A stretch of 64,000 bases of DNA from Diadema setosum (GCA_033980235.1 CM067072.1:17735047-17799046); one strand, 5' to 3'. Positions 44,901 to 55,960 are shown, counted from the stretch's first letter. The notes: generated from the letters alone by a model not told the origin. Translations and numbers: made by a program.

Positions 44901-47900
44901 GACAAGAATGTTTGCAATTTTCGCACTTGTTTCTTACTTACTAGACGCATGCTACTTAGCTTCTACTTGCGTGCGTTCCGTGTGACTCGCGTGAGAGCTT
45001 TGAAACCGATCCATTTTCTGTTACGAGCGACTTACGGGGATTGCGAAGTACCTACTTTGGAGTTGCCTGTGAGGTGCTACCGGTAAGGGTTTCCTACTTG
45101 TGTTCTGCGCGTACCTCTACGGGCAACTCCCGTGACTCTTCCGGAACAAGTTTTGAGCATGCTCAAGGCCTTGTCATACCGTATCTGGGGAAGTTTTGCG
45201 GCTTGACTTGCGGGGAAACAAATTTGCTATCCGGAGCTCTCCGCAGTTGGCCCGAACTTGACAGTACCTAGCACTTATCTCGTCCTTAGTTGCCCGAAGG
45301 TGCGCACGCTAGTCCAATTTTCCCGCAGCAAAGTTTTGAGCATGACCAAAACTATTTCCGGATGAGTCGCGAGGATTGCCCGAAGAGTTCCACGCAGAAC
45401 ACCCGTAGGAGGGCCGTAGCCGCCGCAATTCACAGGCATTTGACCCACTTGAAGTAGGTAAGTTGCCCGCTGATATGCCTGTGTGAAGGGAGTGCGCGCC
45501 ATTTGTGGGCTCATTCTCTTCTTTGTCCTCTGTCCTCTGTGGCGTCGAGGACTACCTGGTCCCTTTCGGACAGGACTTCATCCGCCGAATGGACTTCTGC
45601 AGCAATTTGATGCATTTGCTGTTAATCTTCCGGGCTTTGTGGCTGTCCATCCACTGGACGTTCTCTGCCCTTGTGCACTTTCCGTCTACGGGGCATCTTC
45701 ACTTCTTGAAAGCTAGTTGACAAATGATTGTTTGCCCATCCACTCGAACCAGCCTATTGTTCAGGCTAGCACTCACCTCGCAGGCGACTAGTACGCAGAT
45801 AACACGCAGTTGTGGCGCAGGTACTTCGCAGAGCCCGTATGTCGCCCGTAACTGACATAAAAGAAGCTATCACGAAGCTATCACGTGACATCCACGCGCC
45901 TAACATGCAGTTCAACGGAATACATGCAAGAAGGACTTAGGTATCACGCGTTTATCATGTAATACCCACGCCAAACTCGCCCTAAACCTTGTCCGGCCGC
46001 AGAAATTATTCTGCGTGCTGAAAAATCCCCATACGCAATAAGCCCGCTTAGCTGGTGTGACAGGGCCTTTTTTTGGCAGCGGGTAAATAGAGCCAGCGTG
46101 CGCACCTCCGGGTAACTACTTCTGAGATACATGCTAGGTACTGTCATGAGCGGATCATCTGCGGGGACCTCCGGATAGCAAAAAATGTTCTTCGGAAGTC
46201 GCACGCAAGGCTGGTGTGACACCGCCTTTAAGAAAGCACTCACCTCTGAAATGGCACAATAAGCCAGTTCGGGGTTCCACTTTGAGCATGAGCAGAAAAA
46301 GGTCATCTGTACCAGCAGAGCATGGTGGTTTTTAAATTCACTGAGATAAGCATCTGTAATGTAATGATTATTCAACTGATCCCTATAAGTGAGGCTTGCC
46401 AGCACATCCACCTGACAACAAAAGCGGTGTCTGACAATATCAATAGAAAGAGATTGTTAATACATTCAATGCAAAATAATGACATGGATGCTTTCCAAAA
46501 TGCCAATGGAAGGATCATTCTGGTCACCTGGTCTATGCAAGTTCATCCTTTGTTTGAACATGACTGATGAATTCCATAAATTGTTACGTTGGGCAAGCTC
46601 ATGCCTTCTGTCGCTTGAAACTAGTGGAGTGCCTAATCAACTGAGAAAGAAGAAAGGTCATTTGTACCCATGTGCCCATGAGCTAACCCCGAACTGGCTT
46701 ATTAGTAACCTACCTCACGACCATGGGACTTAACCCTAACAGTTTCGCGCAATGATTCTGCAATGCAAGAAGACCTTGTCATGAGGTTTCTTGATTTTTT
46801 TTTCTTTCAAGTCTCGTGCAAATTTTGAAACCAAATCTAAGACATCCGCGGGTACCATTATGAAGCCACGCCCATTTTTGTAAGGGCATGTCACCCCAAA
46901 ACGGGCAAAATTTTGTGATTTTGTGTACACTTCCTATGGAAAATGGTGCTCTGCCATGAAACTCATAAAAACTTGACTATTTTTACTATTTATCACTTTG
47001 ATTGATTAATTTTATGTTAATTGAGGTAGAAAAGTGGTCCATGACAATTTCCATTGGAAAAACAAAGAAAAAAAAGTAAAAAAAAAACAAAGAAATACAT
47101 AAGAACTTCAGAAATTCAACGCAAAATAATGAAATGGACGCTTTCCCAAGTGTCAATTGACAATGTCTTCAGACTTACAATGTATATAACTTCACTCAGT
47201 AGCATTTCAAACTGTTTAGATGGAATGTTTTGTAGGTTCTCTCTCACAACATTCATCATCTGTATAGTATCATGGTGCATATGAACGAGTCTACATGACT
47301 TCATTCTAACAGGAGGTGACAAAATTTGCCCTAACACTAAGTGTAACAGTCTTGAGACCACTCTACCCATGGCAATGGCAGAAAAGAAAATTATCAAGAT
47401 ACAGTAGGAGTTTTTTTTTTTTTTTTTTTTTTTTTGTCTCTGTTCTCAACTCCAATTACATCTCATAACCTGTAAAATGAATGACTCATTGATTGACAAA
47501 CAAACCTACAAGAAATGAAAACATCTTCAGGAGCACAGCCACTGAGGGATTTCAGGGCATGTCTATACATGGCACTTACCTGAGATTCTCCAACAGCTCC
47601 TGTGAATATTTCCAAAAGAGATCTGTCAGTTCGAAGCTGGCCAGCAATTAAGTCATCTTCTAGGTTGATGCCATATGCTGTCTGAATGCACTGCAGCCCA
47701 ACTAATTTGGGGAAAGGGAAAAGAGTGCATGATGGCCAGAAGTCTATTCAATATTTAGCTTGGTATTTGAAAATGAACTTGATACATTTCAATTGTTATA
47801 ATGACCAGCAGATTCAGTTAATTCAATGCTTTTCATTTTAGTCTTCTGATCCACAGTTGAAAGGAGATATTTCACAAACAGTTACAACTTGATTCTATTT

Positions 47901-49062
47901 CTTCTTCTTCTTCTGTTTTTTAACCTACCATATATTGCTCCAGTGTAATCCCAATATATTGAGAAATAGGACTTTTTTTCATCAAAGTCTAACTTTTGAA
48001 TATCAAAACTCTCTTGGTAATATAGGCATTTCTTTGCTTCGTAAGTATCCTTTCTTATTGAGCCAAATTTTTGTGTCATTCTATGCAATAGGCGTGGCAG
48101 AAAAACAATGTGGCAGTGAAAAAGGTATAGATAAACATCATGACTGCACACAGGATTGTATAGGAACATGAATGATAGAGGATATGGCTTGGAGGAGCTC
48201 TAGGACAGAGGATGTGACGTATGGAAATGCTATGAAGGTGGGTGTGGTGTAGGTAAGTATGGTAACAATGAGCTGGATGAAGGGTAACAATACAGTGGTA
48301 AAGTGGGTGGGGGATCCATGAAGCTGAGTAGGGTCATTAGTAAACCTTGGGCAAATGGGCAGGGTGTACAGATAGACTGTAATAGTTTGCAAGGTATAGT
48401 GACACACAATGATAAAAGGGCATGGTATCAGGGCTGCCAACTCTCACGCATTGAGCGTGAGACTCGCGCAATTCAACCAATTTTGACCGTCTCACTCTGA
48501 TAAACGAAATCTCACACTAAACCCCCAAAATGGAATGTACATGACTACAAAAATAAATATATCGCTAAATTCTCTGATATTCCGAATATCGATATGCCCA
48601 AGCCCAAAATTTCGAGATTTTCCCGCGCGGGTGTAAAGCTTAACCAATAATAATCGTTTTCGGTTCGCGCGCAAAGACGAGCTATTGGATTACGATTGCA
48701 TGGTTTCTACCTATACCAAGAGAGCGTAGCTTGTACTTTTGGCAAATTACAGTACATGTATGGCTATGACGTGTGCTTTACATCGCTTTACATACACTGA
48801 CTGTGTACGTAGTACGTACGTACGTACGTACGGCCGCACAGCCCCGCCAGGCGCTAGCCAGGAGGTCGCTCCACTCCCTCGCAGTGTCTCACGCCAAACT
48901 CTCACTCAAGGTTGGCAGCCCTGGGGTATGTAAAACACATGTTCCACTAATCATAGGTCTACCTTCTAAGCTCTCGAGAGCTTCTCCTGACACTGCATTG
49001 GAGCGAACCTGATGATCCAGAAACTCCACTATGGCAAACACAAGACGATTCACTTGTGACAT
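32917..49062 (-). CDS. SGTA: SGTA: small glutamine-rich TPR-containing co-chaperone (nine exons)
   Basis: Coding exons, minus strand: 49062-48963, 47701-47580, 44607-44481, 43024-42820, 41810-41672, 38858-38751, 37243-37206, 35686-35606 and 33073-32917. All junctions are GT..AG and the phases join into one 358-residue frame ending in TGA. Residues 1-74 form the N-terminal homodimerisation domain (MSQVNRLVFAIVEFLDHQV), which in SGTA relatives also binds BAG6-pathway ubiquitin-like domains. Three TPRs span about 104-229 and keep the carboxylate-clamp residues (K and N in KLKNEGNELM, N in YYSNRAAAYSKL, K and R in YSKAYGRMG) that bind Hsp70/Hsp90 tails. The C-terminus has Gly-rich and NNP/QNP segments (LLNNPAIMNA, QFLQNPQMQQM) and a Gln-rich IASQMQATNPELVEQVRQM for hydrophobic clients. 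SGTA hands tail-anchored and mislocalised proteins to the GET/TRC40 or BAG6 routes in the cytosol. Human SGTA is 313 residues; the extra length lies mainly in the linker before the TPRs and in the tail. Confidence 0.95.
33525..33850. mobile_element. Foldback MITE family F, copy 1 (SGTA intron 8)
   Basis: The left arm (about 33530-33600, AGAAACCACTTATGAAATAG and TTATTTGATGAAAATCGG) is the imperfect reverse complement of the right arm (CCAATTTTCATCAAATAAAC and CATGAGAGGTTTCTC). The arms span nearly the whole element around a short GGTGGGTCTCTCCTTTTAAC centre. The right end is ACTATACAATCCCTT. Related copies at 44100-44398 and 57095-57297. Confidence 0.8.
33965..35140. repeat. Composite repeat with TATGCCTC..GAGGCATA ends, copy 2 (SGTA intron 8)
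   Basis: Opens ACTAGAAATGTCGCTGTGAC, TATGCCTCTGCCA (33991-34003) and closes TGGCGGAGGCATA (35127-35139), near-perfect inverted ends. The body has several units containing CTAAGTTTCAAGA, ATATGGAG.AAA and a dense set of TGACCTTTGACC words (34312, 34457, 34612, 34626). The penultimate block is a GGACGGACGGACGGACAAC run. Confidence 0.9.
36190..36825. repeat. Two diverged copies of a short repeat (SGTA intron 7)
   Basis: TTTCGATGTAACGAAAGAAAACTGCC with AAGGACTTTGTTATAACGGGAGTC at about 36218-36275 is repeated as TTTTGATGTAACGCAAGAAA and AAGGACTTTGCTACAACGGG at about 36765-36815. The DNA between and around shows no exon. Confidence 0.7.
38977..39444 (-). mobile_element. Dispersed element, minus-oriented copy (SGTA intron 5)
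   Basis: Left end CTGTATGTCCCC plus A-run, right end poly-T, poly-G and GGGGACATACAACAG, so the ends are inverted repeats (TGTATGTCCCC). The interior at 39095-39350 is the reverse complement of 32385-32655. A Cys-rich frame (CRACQESLPSKLCPLCSH) is kept in both copies. About 470 bp. Confidence 0.7.
39891..40057. mobile_element. Small foldback element containing a TTAGGG-like run (SGTA intron 5)
   Basis: Left arm AGGGCAATTACCCTCC from 39891 (the word repeats at 39909), right arm GGTAATTGCC then GGAGGTAATTGCCCT ending at 40057. Between the arms are a poly-C run and about seven variants of TTAGGG (ATTAGGGTTAGGGTTAGG near 39973). No target duplication is obvious. Confidence 0.75.
40539..41049. 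mobile_element. Long foldback MITE with TA target duplication (SGTA intron 5)
   Basis: Ends CTAGGTGTTTCAAAAAACAT (40539) and its reverse complement ATGTTTTTTGAAACACCTAG (ending 41049), each flanked by TA (40537-40538 and 41050-41051). The inverted arms continue for almost 200 bases with modest divergence (TATCAGATAATACTGTCATT against AATGACAGTTTTATCGGATG). TA target and long arms suggest a Tc1/mariner-type non-autonomous element. No coding capacity. Confidence 0.9.
43300..43690. repeat. Tandem duplication, about 279-bp spacing (SGTA intron 3)
   Basis: The block starting CCTATAATAAAAAAATAAAG and running through AAGCTCCAAGACTTCTAATT to TTGGCTTCATAATTATTTCT occurs at about 43300 and again at about 43578, nearly identical. 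Between them are a poly-C run and a GATCGCGCGATC palindrome. The wider region to 44060 is related, inverted, to about 46740-47080. Confidence 0.8.
44100..44398. mobile_element. Foldback MITE family F, copy 2 (SGTA intron 3)
   Basis: Left arm GTTTATTTGATGAAAATCCG and GGCTGAGATATCCAAAAACA, right arm TTTTTTGGATACCTCAGCC and CCAATTTTCGTCAAATAAAC, with centre AAAAGGCGTGGCCTGTCGCC. The outer right segment (GGTTTCTCATTATCTCA, TACAGTCCCTTTAA) matches copy 1. The left outer arm seems truncated. It ends about 80 bases from SGTA exon 3. Confidence 0.8.
44817..46227. mobile_element. 1.4-kb TTAA-target transposon-like element (SGTA intron 2)
   Basis: The left end GGCGGTGTCACACC follows TTAA (44813-44816). 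The right end GGTGTGACACCGCC is its exact reverse complement, followed by T and TTAA (46228-46231). The interior is distinctly GC- and CpG-rich compared with the surrounding intron and has internal repeats (AAGTTTTGAGCATG at about 45150 and 45333). Short frames exist on both strands but none carries a transposase motif I recognise. TTAA targets are used by piggyBac and Kolobok elements; which applies is open. It looks non-autonomous or decayed. Confidence 0.8.
46258..46703. mobile_element. 446-bp inverted-repeat element beside the TTAA element (SGTA intron 2)
   Basis: AATAAGCCAGTTCGGGGTT (46258-46276) and AACCCCGAACTGGCTTATT (46685-46703) are exact reverse complements. The pairing resumes further in (GAGCATGAGC..AGGTCATCTGTAC against AGGTCATTTGTACCCATGTG). 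It starts 30 bases after the TTAA element ends. Internal words ATGCAAAATAATGACATGGA recur, changed, near 47120. Confidence 0.8.
48429..48923. mobile_element. hAT-like non-autonomous element next to SGTA exon 1 (intron 1)
   Basis: The ends are CAGGGCTGCCAAC (48429-48441) and its exact reverse complement GTTGGCAGCCCTG (48911-48923). Subterminal CTCTCACGCATTGAGCGTGA mirrors GTCTCACGCCAAACTCTCAC. CAGGG..TGCCAAC ends are typical of hAT-superfamily MITEs, but the expected 8-bp target duplication is not clear (TGGTAT left, GGGTAT right). The interior includes (CGTA)n and a CpG-rich stretch. No transposase. Confidence 0.8.
48963..49062 (-). CDS. SGTA: SGTA first coding exon (start codon exon)
   Basis: Encodes MSQVNRLVFAIVEFLDHQV and continues to LESLE, ending in phase 1 before GTAGACC. 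The ATG at 49062-49060 follows CCATCCAGG (A at -3 absent, G at -1). Just upstream, AACTAACTCAG could be a branch point plus acceptor at about 49079, which would make this exon 2 behind a non-coding first exon, as in vertebrate SGTA. A hAT-like element ends only 39 bases inside the following intron (48923). Confidence 0.85.
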
Positions 49063-51464
49063 CCTGGATGGACTGAGTTAGTTTGTTCTTTCCGCAATCC
49101 TCGACTGGCAAACTTCCCTTATTTCTAAGCAACTGTTATAAATCATTAGAATGGAGAAAAATTGTGCTGTGACATTCAACAGAAATACATTTCAGTTATC
49201 CTGCACATAAAGCCAGCAAACAGTTTATATCATCCAATTCAATAGACATAATGAGATTATTCATGGCAGCATGTAAGAAACATTTAAAATCCATTTATTA
49301 TTACAGAATGGTGTATACCACATGCCATATAATTTGCAATGATGTTCTTCTGAAAAATTGTGAATTTTGCAAGTCAACTCATATCCATAGGAGTAGAAAC
49401 TCATAAAACAGTCACCTCCTGTGACAAAAAAAAAGTGATGTATTGTATGTCATCTCCATGTGGAAGATCACAAATTTTTCTATATGATAGTGTCTACAGA
49501 CAATACTTGTTTCTAATGTTATTGCCTTGGTTCTCGTTTACAAATTCACAAACATACATACATGTATGTATGAAGCCATCTCCCAAGTCCTGATTTGCAG
49601 AATATAACACACATATTATATCCTACATGCTTAGCTGCTGGGAATAAAAATGACTGTCTAAACTATTGAAGGTTGGTAAATGTGGCCTAGAAACAATGAA
49701 GTTTCAAGCAAGCCATAGCATGTCAGTACAACTTTATTCTAGAGTTTGCTAGTTTTAATGATAGTACTCTCTTGTTAGGTGCATGCATCAGCATAGCAAT
49801 AATCTTAGAGGAATTATTTTTGAAGCACAAAATGAAATGAGACATATTTTCTAGCTCTACATTTAATCCCATGTTTTCTAGCATCACATGTCCAACAAGA
49901 TATACCGCATTTCACTTGCATATCAACGGATAACATGAGACTTACTGCACAAATCAGAGCCCTCTGTATCAAAGGCTGTTCGATCAATAACAAAATGTAA
50001 ACCGAGCATGCTTACAGCTGTAACATGTTAGATGCTATGTCATTGCTAGATCCTGATTGCTTAAAGTCGTCAGCAATCAAACTAGAAATTCTAGTAACTT
50101 CTCCAAGAAAGATTACGTTCAAAACATCTTTTTCCTCTTTTAATTCCATCTGGACACTGCAAGCTGAGAGAAATTCAGACATATGAATGATGAATGAGAG
50201 GACAACTGAGCAGATTTAGAGAGTCAAGGGAGAACAATACACAAACTACAATTTAGTTAGCCCGACCAGATGCTGTTAGTACGCTGTGTGAATACAGCGT
50301 CTGACAGTCCAGGCATGCACCTTCAAAGTGGGGAACCACAAGTTGCACAACACAACTACAAAACTTATGAAAATGTATACATTTCTTATAAAAAAAAAAA
50401 AAGGTCTACGTTACTCATGTTAAGTGCATGCTTGTATTACAGAAGGTTCATAAGTCCACAGACAGCCCACATGATAAGTCCAGTGAACAAAAAAATGGCA
50501 CTTTCTAGCGCAGTAGAACAGCGCAAGAGTTCCCGACTGTCAGGGTTCATCGTTGCAGAATTCAAAATGGCGAGTTGACTACTCAGCAAATTATGCGTGC
50601 GTGTGTGTGGCTCTAAGTGCAGCAATCTATTGCAGCACGCACGGTCGACAGCGTGACCTTTAAAAGTGCATTCAAGTCGAGTGAACAGATGTACCGTTCG
50701 CAAGTGCCGCATATAATCATCATTTTCGGTAAGTTGCATAATGTGAATTTGGATATTGATAGCATAGATATGGAGTCTCATTATTGAAGATTGTATTAGA
50801 TGAGTTTGAGGTGACAAAAAAAAATGATCTAAAGTATCAAAATTCAAAGCGATTGCATGCGATCGTTGAACTCTCTTCGTGGTTGGTGGTCATGACTGTA
50901 CAGCCCTGTCGCTACTTACAGCGACTGGGCTGTGTATAGTTACAATTTAGTAGTAGGCCTACTACTGTCCTGATTTGTACTTAGTCAGTTCAAGACCAGC
51001 ACCTCTATTTTGTTATAAATATCAAAATTTCATTGCAACCAAACAATCAAAAAACAGAATCTGGAATCTGCATGTATCTAGACCTAAAAATAATTCCAGG
51101 ACCTGAATTTGTACTTCATTAAATAATGAAATTTTGTTATAAAGGCATGTTAATTCAGCACCCTGAAGTGAAGCAGTACTACTATCTATCTAGCACGTCA
51201 TGCGTCAAAATGCACTGTATTCGGGATTTGCAAGCCAGAGGCAGAGCAAGCCCTTGTGCCTTCTTGAAAATTTACCATGTAGGTATAGAGATGTGTATTA
51301 TTAAAAAGCTCAATGCTACAGATCTAACACGTGTTAGAGAGGTTGTCTCATGCCAAAATTTTGTTACTGAACTTGGTCAAGTTGGTGCAGGTATGTCCGA
51401 CATCCGATTTTGCTCTACTTTATCCCCATCTTGATTACGCAAATCTTTATTTTACTGTTAATAG

Positions 51465-51715
51465 TGTCAACGTTAGACAGAAAGATCCGTTTGTCAGGAG
51501 GAGTCTTTTATTTATTTATTTATTTTTGACGTTATCGCTCTCCTCCGTATAAGGAGGGGATAGGGCCTAACATTAACACGTTAGGCCTATTTTTATAAAT
51601 TTACGTGTAGCATTAATGATGGCTACATTGAAGGCCTTTGACCGAAAGATCGGTCTGTATCTGGTCGTCGGGGAAATGTTCCGCGGAGACTGCGTCTGGC
51701 TTCATTCTATGGTTA
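51465..51715. repeat. Rearranged copy of the 56786-56930 repeat
   Basis: GTTAGACAGAAAGATCCGTT to ATCGCTCTCCTC (51470-51543) matches 56786-56848 in the same direction. CGAAAGATCGGTCTGTATCT to GACTGCGTCTGGCTTC (51643-51705) matches the reverse complement of about 56857-56922. The two halves, contiguous in the other copy, are thus separated and one is inverted here. Confidence 0.8.
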
Positions 51716-52023
51716 GTTATGCATAGTGGGTACCAGTACCAGTATTTTCATTATTCTTTTTCTTTCATGCTATAGAATTTGCCTACATCGTCCTTATTCT
51801 TTTTTCTCTCTTCGGTTTGGTTGTTGCTGTGTTATTTTCTGATGATTGCAGTTCGGCAGCTTTTGAGGCGGGAGGGCCCTGCGCTGGGAGGGCCTTGCGC
51901 TAACAAAATGTACGCCTGGCGTTGCGGCCTGCGACGTCAGCTCAGCGCAGCTGCGGCCACTAACAGCCCCTGCAGCTACCCTAGCTAGGCCGGCCTCAGC
52001 CTCGTCGAGACTACAGCGACACG

Positions 52024-52075
52024 ACTTACCGCTCATTGTTCCAAAGCTCAGCTAACAACTACTATATATATAATC
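52024..52075 (-). promoter_or_regulatory. Candidate TATA promoter and first exon with perfect donor
   Basis: On the minus strand TATATATATAG (about 52074-52062) is followed some 26-35 bases later by ATGAGCG and then a perfect GTAAGT donor at 52029-52024, in a CpG-rich setting. This could be the 5' exon of a minus-strand transcript, possibly SGTA. Joined to the possible acceptor at about 49079 the ATG would be out of frame with SGTA, so it could only be leader or an upstream frame. Tentative. Confidence 0.3.
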
Positions 52076-54239
52076 AAATTCTTACATTTTCGATACATAC
52101 ATACAGGGCATCAATTCCATGATAGTTCCATATTTGTACATTATGTACCACTTACAAATTCGTCAAATTTGCCAGACTGCCGGTGTAAAGTACGATCGCC
52201 TTGACTTGACATGAGCTAGCTACACATATACGTACAGTACGTACGTAAATGCATTGTGTACGTACGTGTATGTATACGCTATAAAATAATAGCCTATGTG
52301 AGAAGTCCATCGCCCTCTACGTTGATGTTACTCACAATGTGGTATGATTAATACACGTGTAGCAATGCCCGTCACTGTGGCAATGTTTAGCAGGATTTTG
52401 TTTGTTTGTTTGTTTGGTTGGGGTTTTTTTTTTTCGTTTTTTTTTTTTTTTGATGAGGGGACAGGGTTTGACTTTTTGTTGTTTTGTCACAAACCGATGT
52501 TGGATGTTGTTAGAGGAGTGGCATCAAAAACTGTGAATAATCTTGTCAGCCGATTATTGGTAGGGAAATGTCATCTAATTTGAAGTGTGAAGACCTTTTT
52601 TTGTCTTTTTTTTTTTAAACCTCGGAAGTGGCACCGAAATTTAATGATGTTTAGCCCCCTTTTTTTGTCAGCCGATTTTTGAACACATAGGCCTACTATA
52701 CTGTCAATCAAAATGTCCCCCTCCCCCCCCCCCCAATCCTCGAAATGAATCGAGGTCAGAGCTGTTCCATAAACTGGGCCCCTCATTTTTAAAAACATAG
52801 AGCCGGCCCTGATGGGATTAACGAATCTTCGGAAAAATGAACCTTATTTCAATTTCAGATTAACCCGAACCTTCGGAATAACGAACCCTGTTGGTAATAA
52901 CGCCTCTCCCATGTACACCTATACCGGTGAGTGGACATCCTGACAAGTGTCGACGTATTGGAGATACCATGAAAGCTATAGGTTTGTGAGGTCCTAAAAT
53001 CACATCACTATAAAATATGACGTATTATCTTATACACTGCCGTGATGGGCATGCAGAATTTTATGACATCAAAGTTATATTTATAGATCTTAGCGACTCA
53101 TATTTATGATATATCTAGGCCTCATGGCCGGCGCCACATTTTCAAAAATAGGGGGGGGGGGGGAGCGTCGCCCAAAGTAGTGACACCTTATGTATTCTTT
53201 TGTATGGTGCTAAAAAGTGAGGGCCCTAGCCCCCCTCCCCCCCCCCCCCGGCCCCTAGACCTCCTTCATCCTAACATGATATAGGCCTATTGCAAAGATC
53301 AATAGCATCTATGATATTAAGAGTTCTTATTTTCAAAATGTGGAAATTGTCATTTCAATTGGTTAATGATAGGCCTATACATACCGAAGTAGATGACATT
53401 TCAAGGGATTAAACACTATTGTAGAATAAAAGAGCAATCTTTATAAGTTTGCGAGAGAGCGTAGACTAAGAAAACAATAACTCTTATTCAACTTAATTAA
53501 AATTTCATAGTTTTTTTATTCAAGTAGAAGAAAAATTAGGAGACCACCAGTCCTTTATTCTCCATTACATATTATGGGATCGACTGTAAAGCAATCGTTT
53601 GGGCATCCTCCCAATAGGTCATTAAAAATAAATATTATCATGAAAGAATGAAGAATAAGACGAAGTGTTAGAGAAGGTAATTTTCATTCATTATACAGTA
53701 AATTTTCTTTTCTGATTGAGGGACACTCTTCAAGACCAATGTAGGCCTTATGAATAATTAGAAAGCAAGAATAAAATACTCATGGGGAGATCGACGCAAT
53801 AATAACGTTTGGAATAATCACGCGGTGCTTAAAGACAGGAGTCAGATTTACAGTCTTATTAGATTCCCTTTGAACAAACTTAATATATACAGCTACTCAA
53901 AATTATTTGAAGTATTGCCTCACTGGATCTGCCTCGCAGATAGGAAGATAATTGATTAATATCGTGGCACTGTATAAAAACCAGCCATTCTTTAAAGGAC
54001 GTTCATCACTGGAGTTCGCATCAGTCGCCGCGATTCGTGCGACTCGAGACACAAACAAATCGGCTTGCGCTCTCACCAAGAAGGACACTCAGAGACGTCT
54101 CCACCATCTATTCTATTCGTCCGGAAATCTCCGCGACCTTTCATGGCCATTGCTAAGTCGCGGAGACTTCTCAAACTCTCCGGATAATACAATGTATACC
54201 AATACCCACGGGGGCGTCGATCCTTAAGGAGGGGGGGGG

Positions 54240-55960
54240 GGGAGGGCAAACATTTTTGCGCCTCCCCCCCCCCCCCGAAAAAAAAAATCCTTATTTTTGT
54301 TTTTGATAGAAAACTGTTCAATTCGCCCAAAGTGTGCATCATATTGTTGACTTTCAATTCTGAAAAATATCAATGCAGAATCACCCTGGCTTGGGAGGGG
54401 CCGGGATACCCTCTTCCATACCGCGCCCCCTCCCCCTCCATCCCCGGCACTTTATAAGATTGACAGATTTCCGAATATTTCACCGAAATAATGCACTAGA
54501 TCTGTCACTTCAGCTCCAAGAATTCAAAAGTTCCCTGCTGCGGGAGAGGATATAATTTAATTCCTTTCTAACCCTTTCCACGCTTGGTTCCCCTCCATAG
54601 ATTTATTTTTATCCTATGGGGATTGACAATTTTTCAAATTCCATAAAAAATGTGTTATACGAGATATTTCTTTTGAATTATAAAAAGGCAATATGCAGGA
54701 GAGTTCATCCTGGAGGGCAAGGGGACAGCATGCCCCTCTCCCAACCACCATGAAAATATTTGGAGAGGACCAAACATTTATATAACTCCCCCAACAATTC
54801 CCGAGTTGCAGAAATTTTTCTTGCTCTTTTGATAGAAAATTGTCTAAATATTTTACCTATACGCCAGATTGTTGAATTTCAGTTCTGAAAATGCAAAATC
54901 TCCCTCCCACACCCTTCCCCGTTATAAACGGGTCCCCTCCCATACGCGTATAGTACTACACTTTTGAGACTGACCAATGTCCGAATATTTTAGCCAAAAG
55001 TGTGCACCAGATCTGTTACTTCATTTCAAACAAATTTCAAAAGTTCGCTCATGTGGGAGGGGTATCCTCTTTTAATTTAGACTTCCCCCTTCGTATCCAT
55101 AAATTCAGTACGCTTCTTTGACAAAATCCCAAATAACATGCCATCATAAATGTGTATATACGATATACCCGTCGTTTCAATTCATAAAATGCAAAGCTCC
55201 ATCGTATTATGGGAGGGGTTGGGGACACCCCTTTCACATCCTTCCCCCCGCTATATATAGCCTCCCCTCCATGCATTGTTTAGGCAATGGCTACACTTTA
55301 GTAATTGACAATTTTCCATATATTTCCACCGAAAATGTGCATCAGATCGTTGAACTGCAATCATAACAATGCGAAAGCTCGGTCATGTGAGAGGGGGATA
55401 CCTCGATCCTCGATCCTGCATCTTTCACCCCATACATGACAGACTTACTATCACAATTCTGTGATACATATTTCCCAATATTCCACCAAAATTAGTGTGC
55501 GCCAAATCGCTGACCCAGGAAAAGCTCCCTCGAATGAGGGGGGGGGGGGGACGGGGAATATGCCACCTATATAAGCTTCCTCCCCTTGCTTGGCTTCGAT
55601 CCCTACATAATATAGATTCGACACACTTTGGGGATTGACAATAATGTATTCCATAAAAAAGTGTGCATCAGATAGTGATATTTCAATCCCAAGAATACAA
55701 AAACTCCGTCGTAATATTACATCTTCTCACTTGTCTTTTCTTTTTTTTTTTTTTTTTTTTGAAAGGAAATTCTGGAAAAGAATCCAAACATTTCGTCCAT
55801 AGTGAGCACCAGATCGCTGAATTTCAGTGTGAAAATGCGAAATCTCCCTCGTGTGGGAGGGGGATTCCCCCCCCCCCCCCGCACATTCAATCTTCCAAGT
55901 TAGTTCCCCCTCCCCCTCCTCCCCCCTCCCCCCCCCCCCCCCCCCCCCCCCCGCCATTGG
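54240..55960. repeat. Tandem array of about ten diverged units, roughly 165 bp
   Basis: Variants of CACCGAAAATGTGCATCAGA followed by TCGTTGA.TTTCA recur near 54320, 54474, 54644, 54844, 54982, 55120, 55318, 55478, 55653 and 55786. Each copy is followed by a CTCCCTCGTGTGGGAGGGGG-like block and CCTCCCCC. Poly-G and very long poly-C runs (55868-55880 and 55924-55952) are embedded. It ends about 220 bases before the CLPP start codon. Confidence 0.75.

Larger units (their letters stand above)
49063..54239. other. Region between SGTA and CLPP, mostly unassigned
   Basis: Between the two head-to-head genes. I see no domain-bearing exon. It includes poly-T/poly-G runs near 52430-52460 and 53150-53164 and poly-C near 52720-52735 and 53230-53250. 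A CpG-rich stretch lies at about 51860-52040. The minus-strand frame 50847-50437 and the plus-strand frame 50578 are unsupported. 5' UTR exons of SGTA may lie here. Confidence 0.5.

Noticed and set aside
45944..46411. 155-residue minus-strand frame
   Set aside because: It crosses the right end of the TTAA element and part of a second element, has no known domain, and is not between SGTA-compatible splice sites.
50437..50847. 136-residue minus-strand frame upstream of SGTA
   Set aside because: No domain, no conserved motif, and no join to SGTA in phase; probably chance, although UTR cannot be ruled out.
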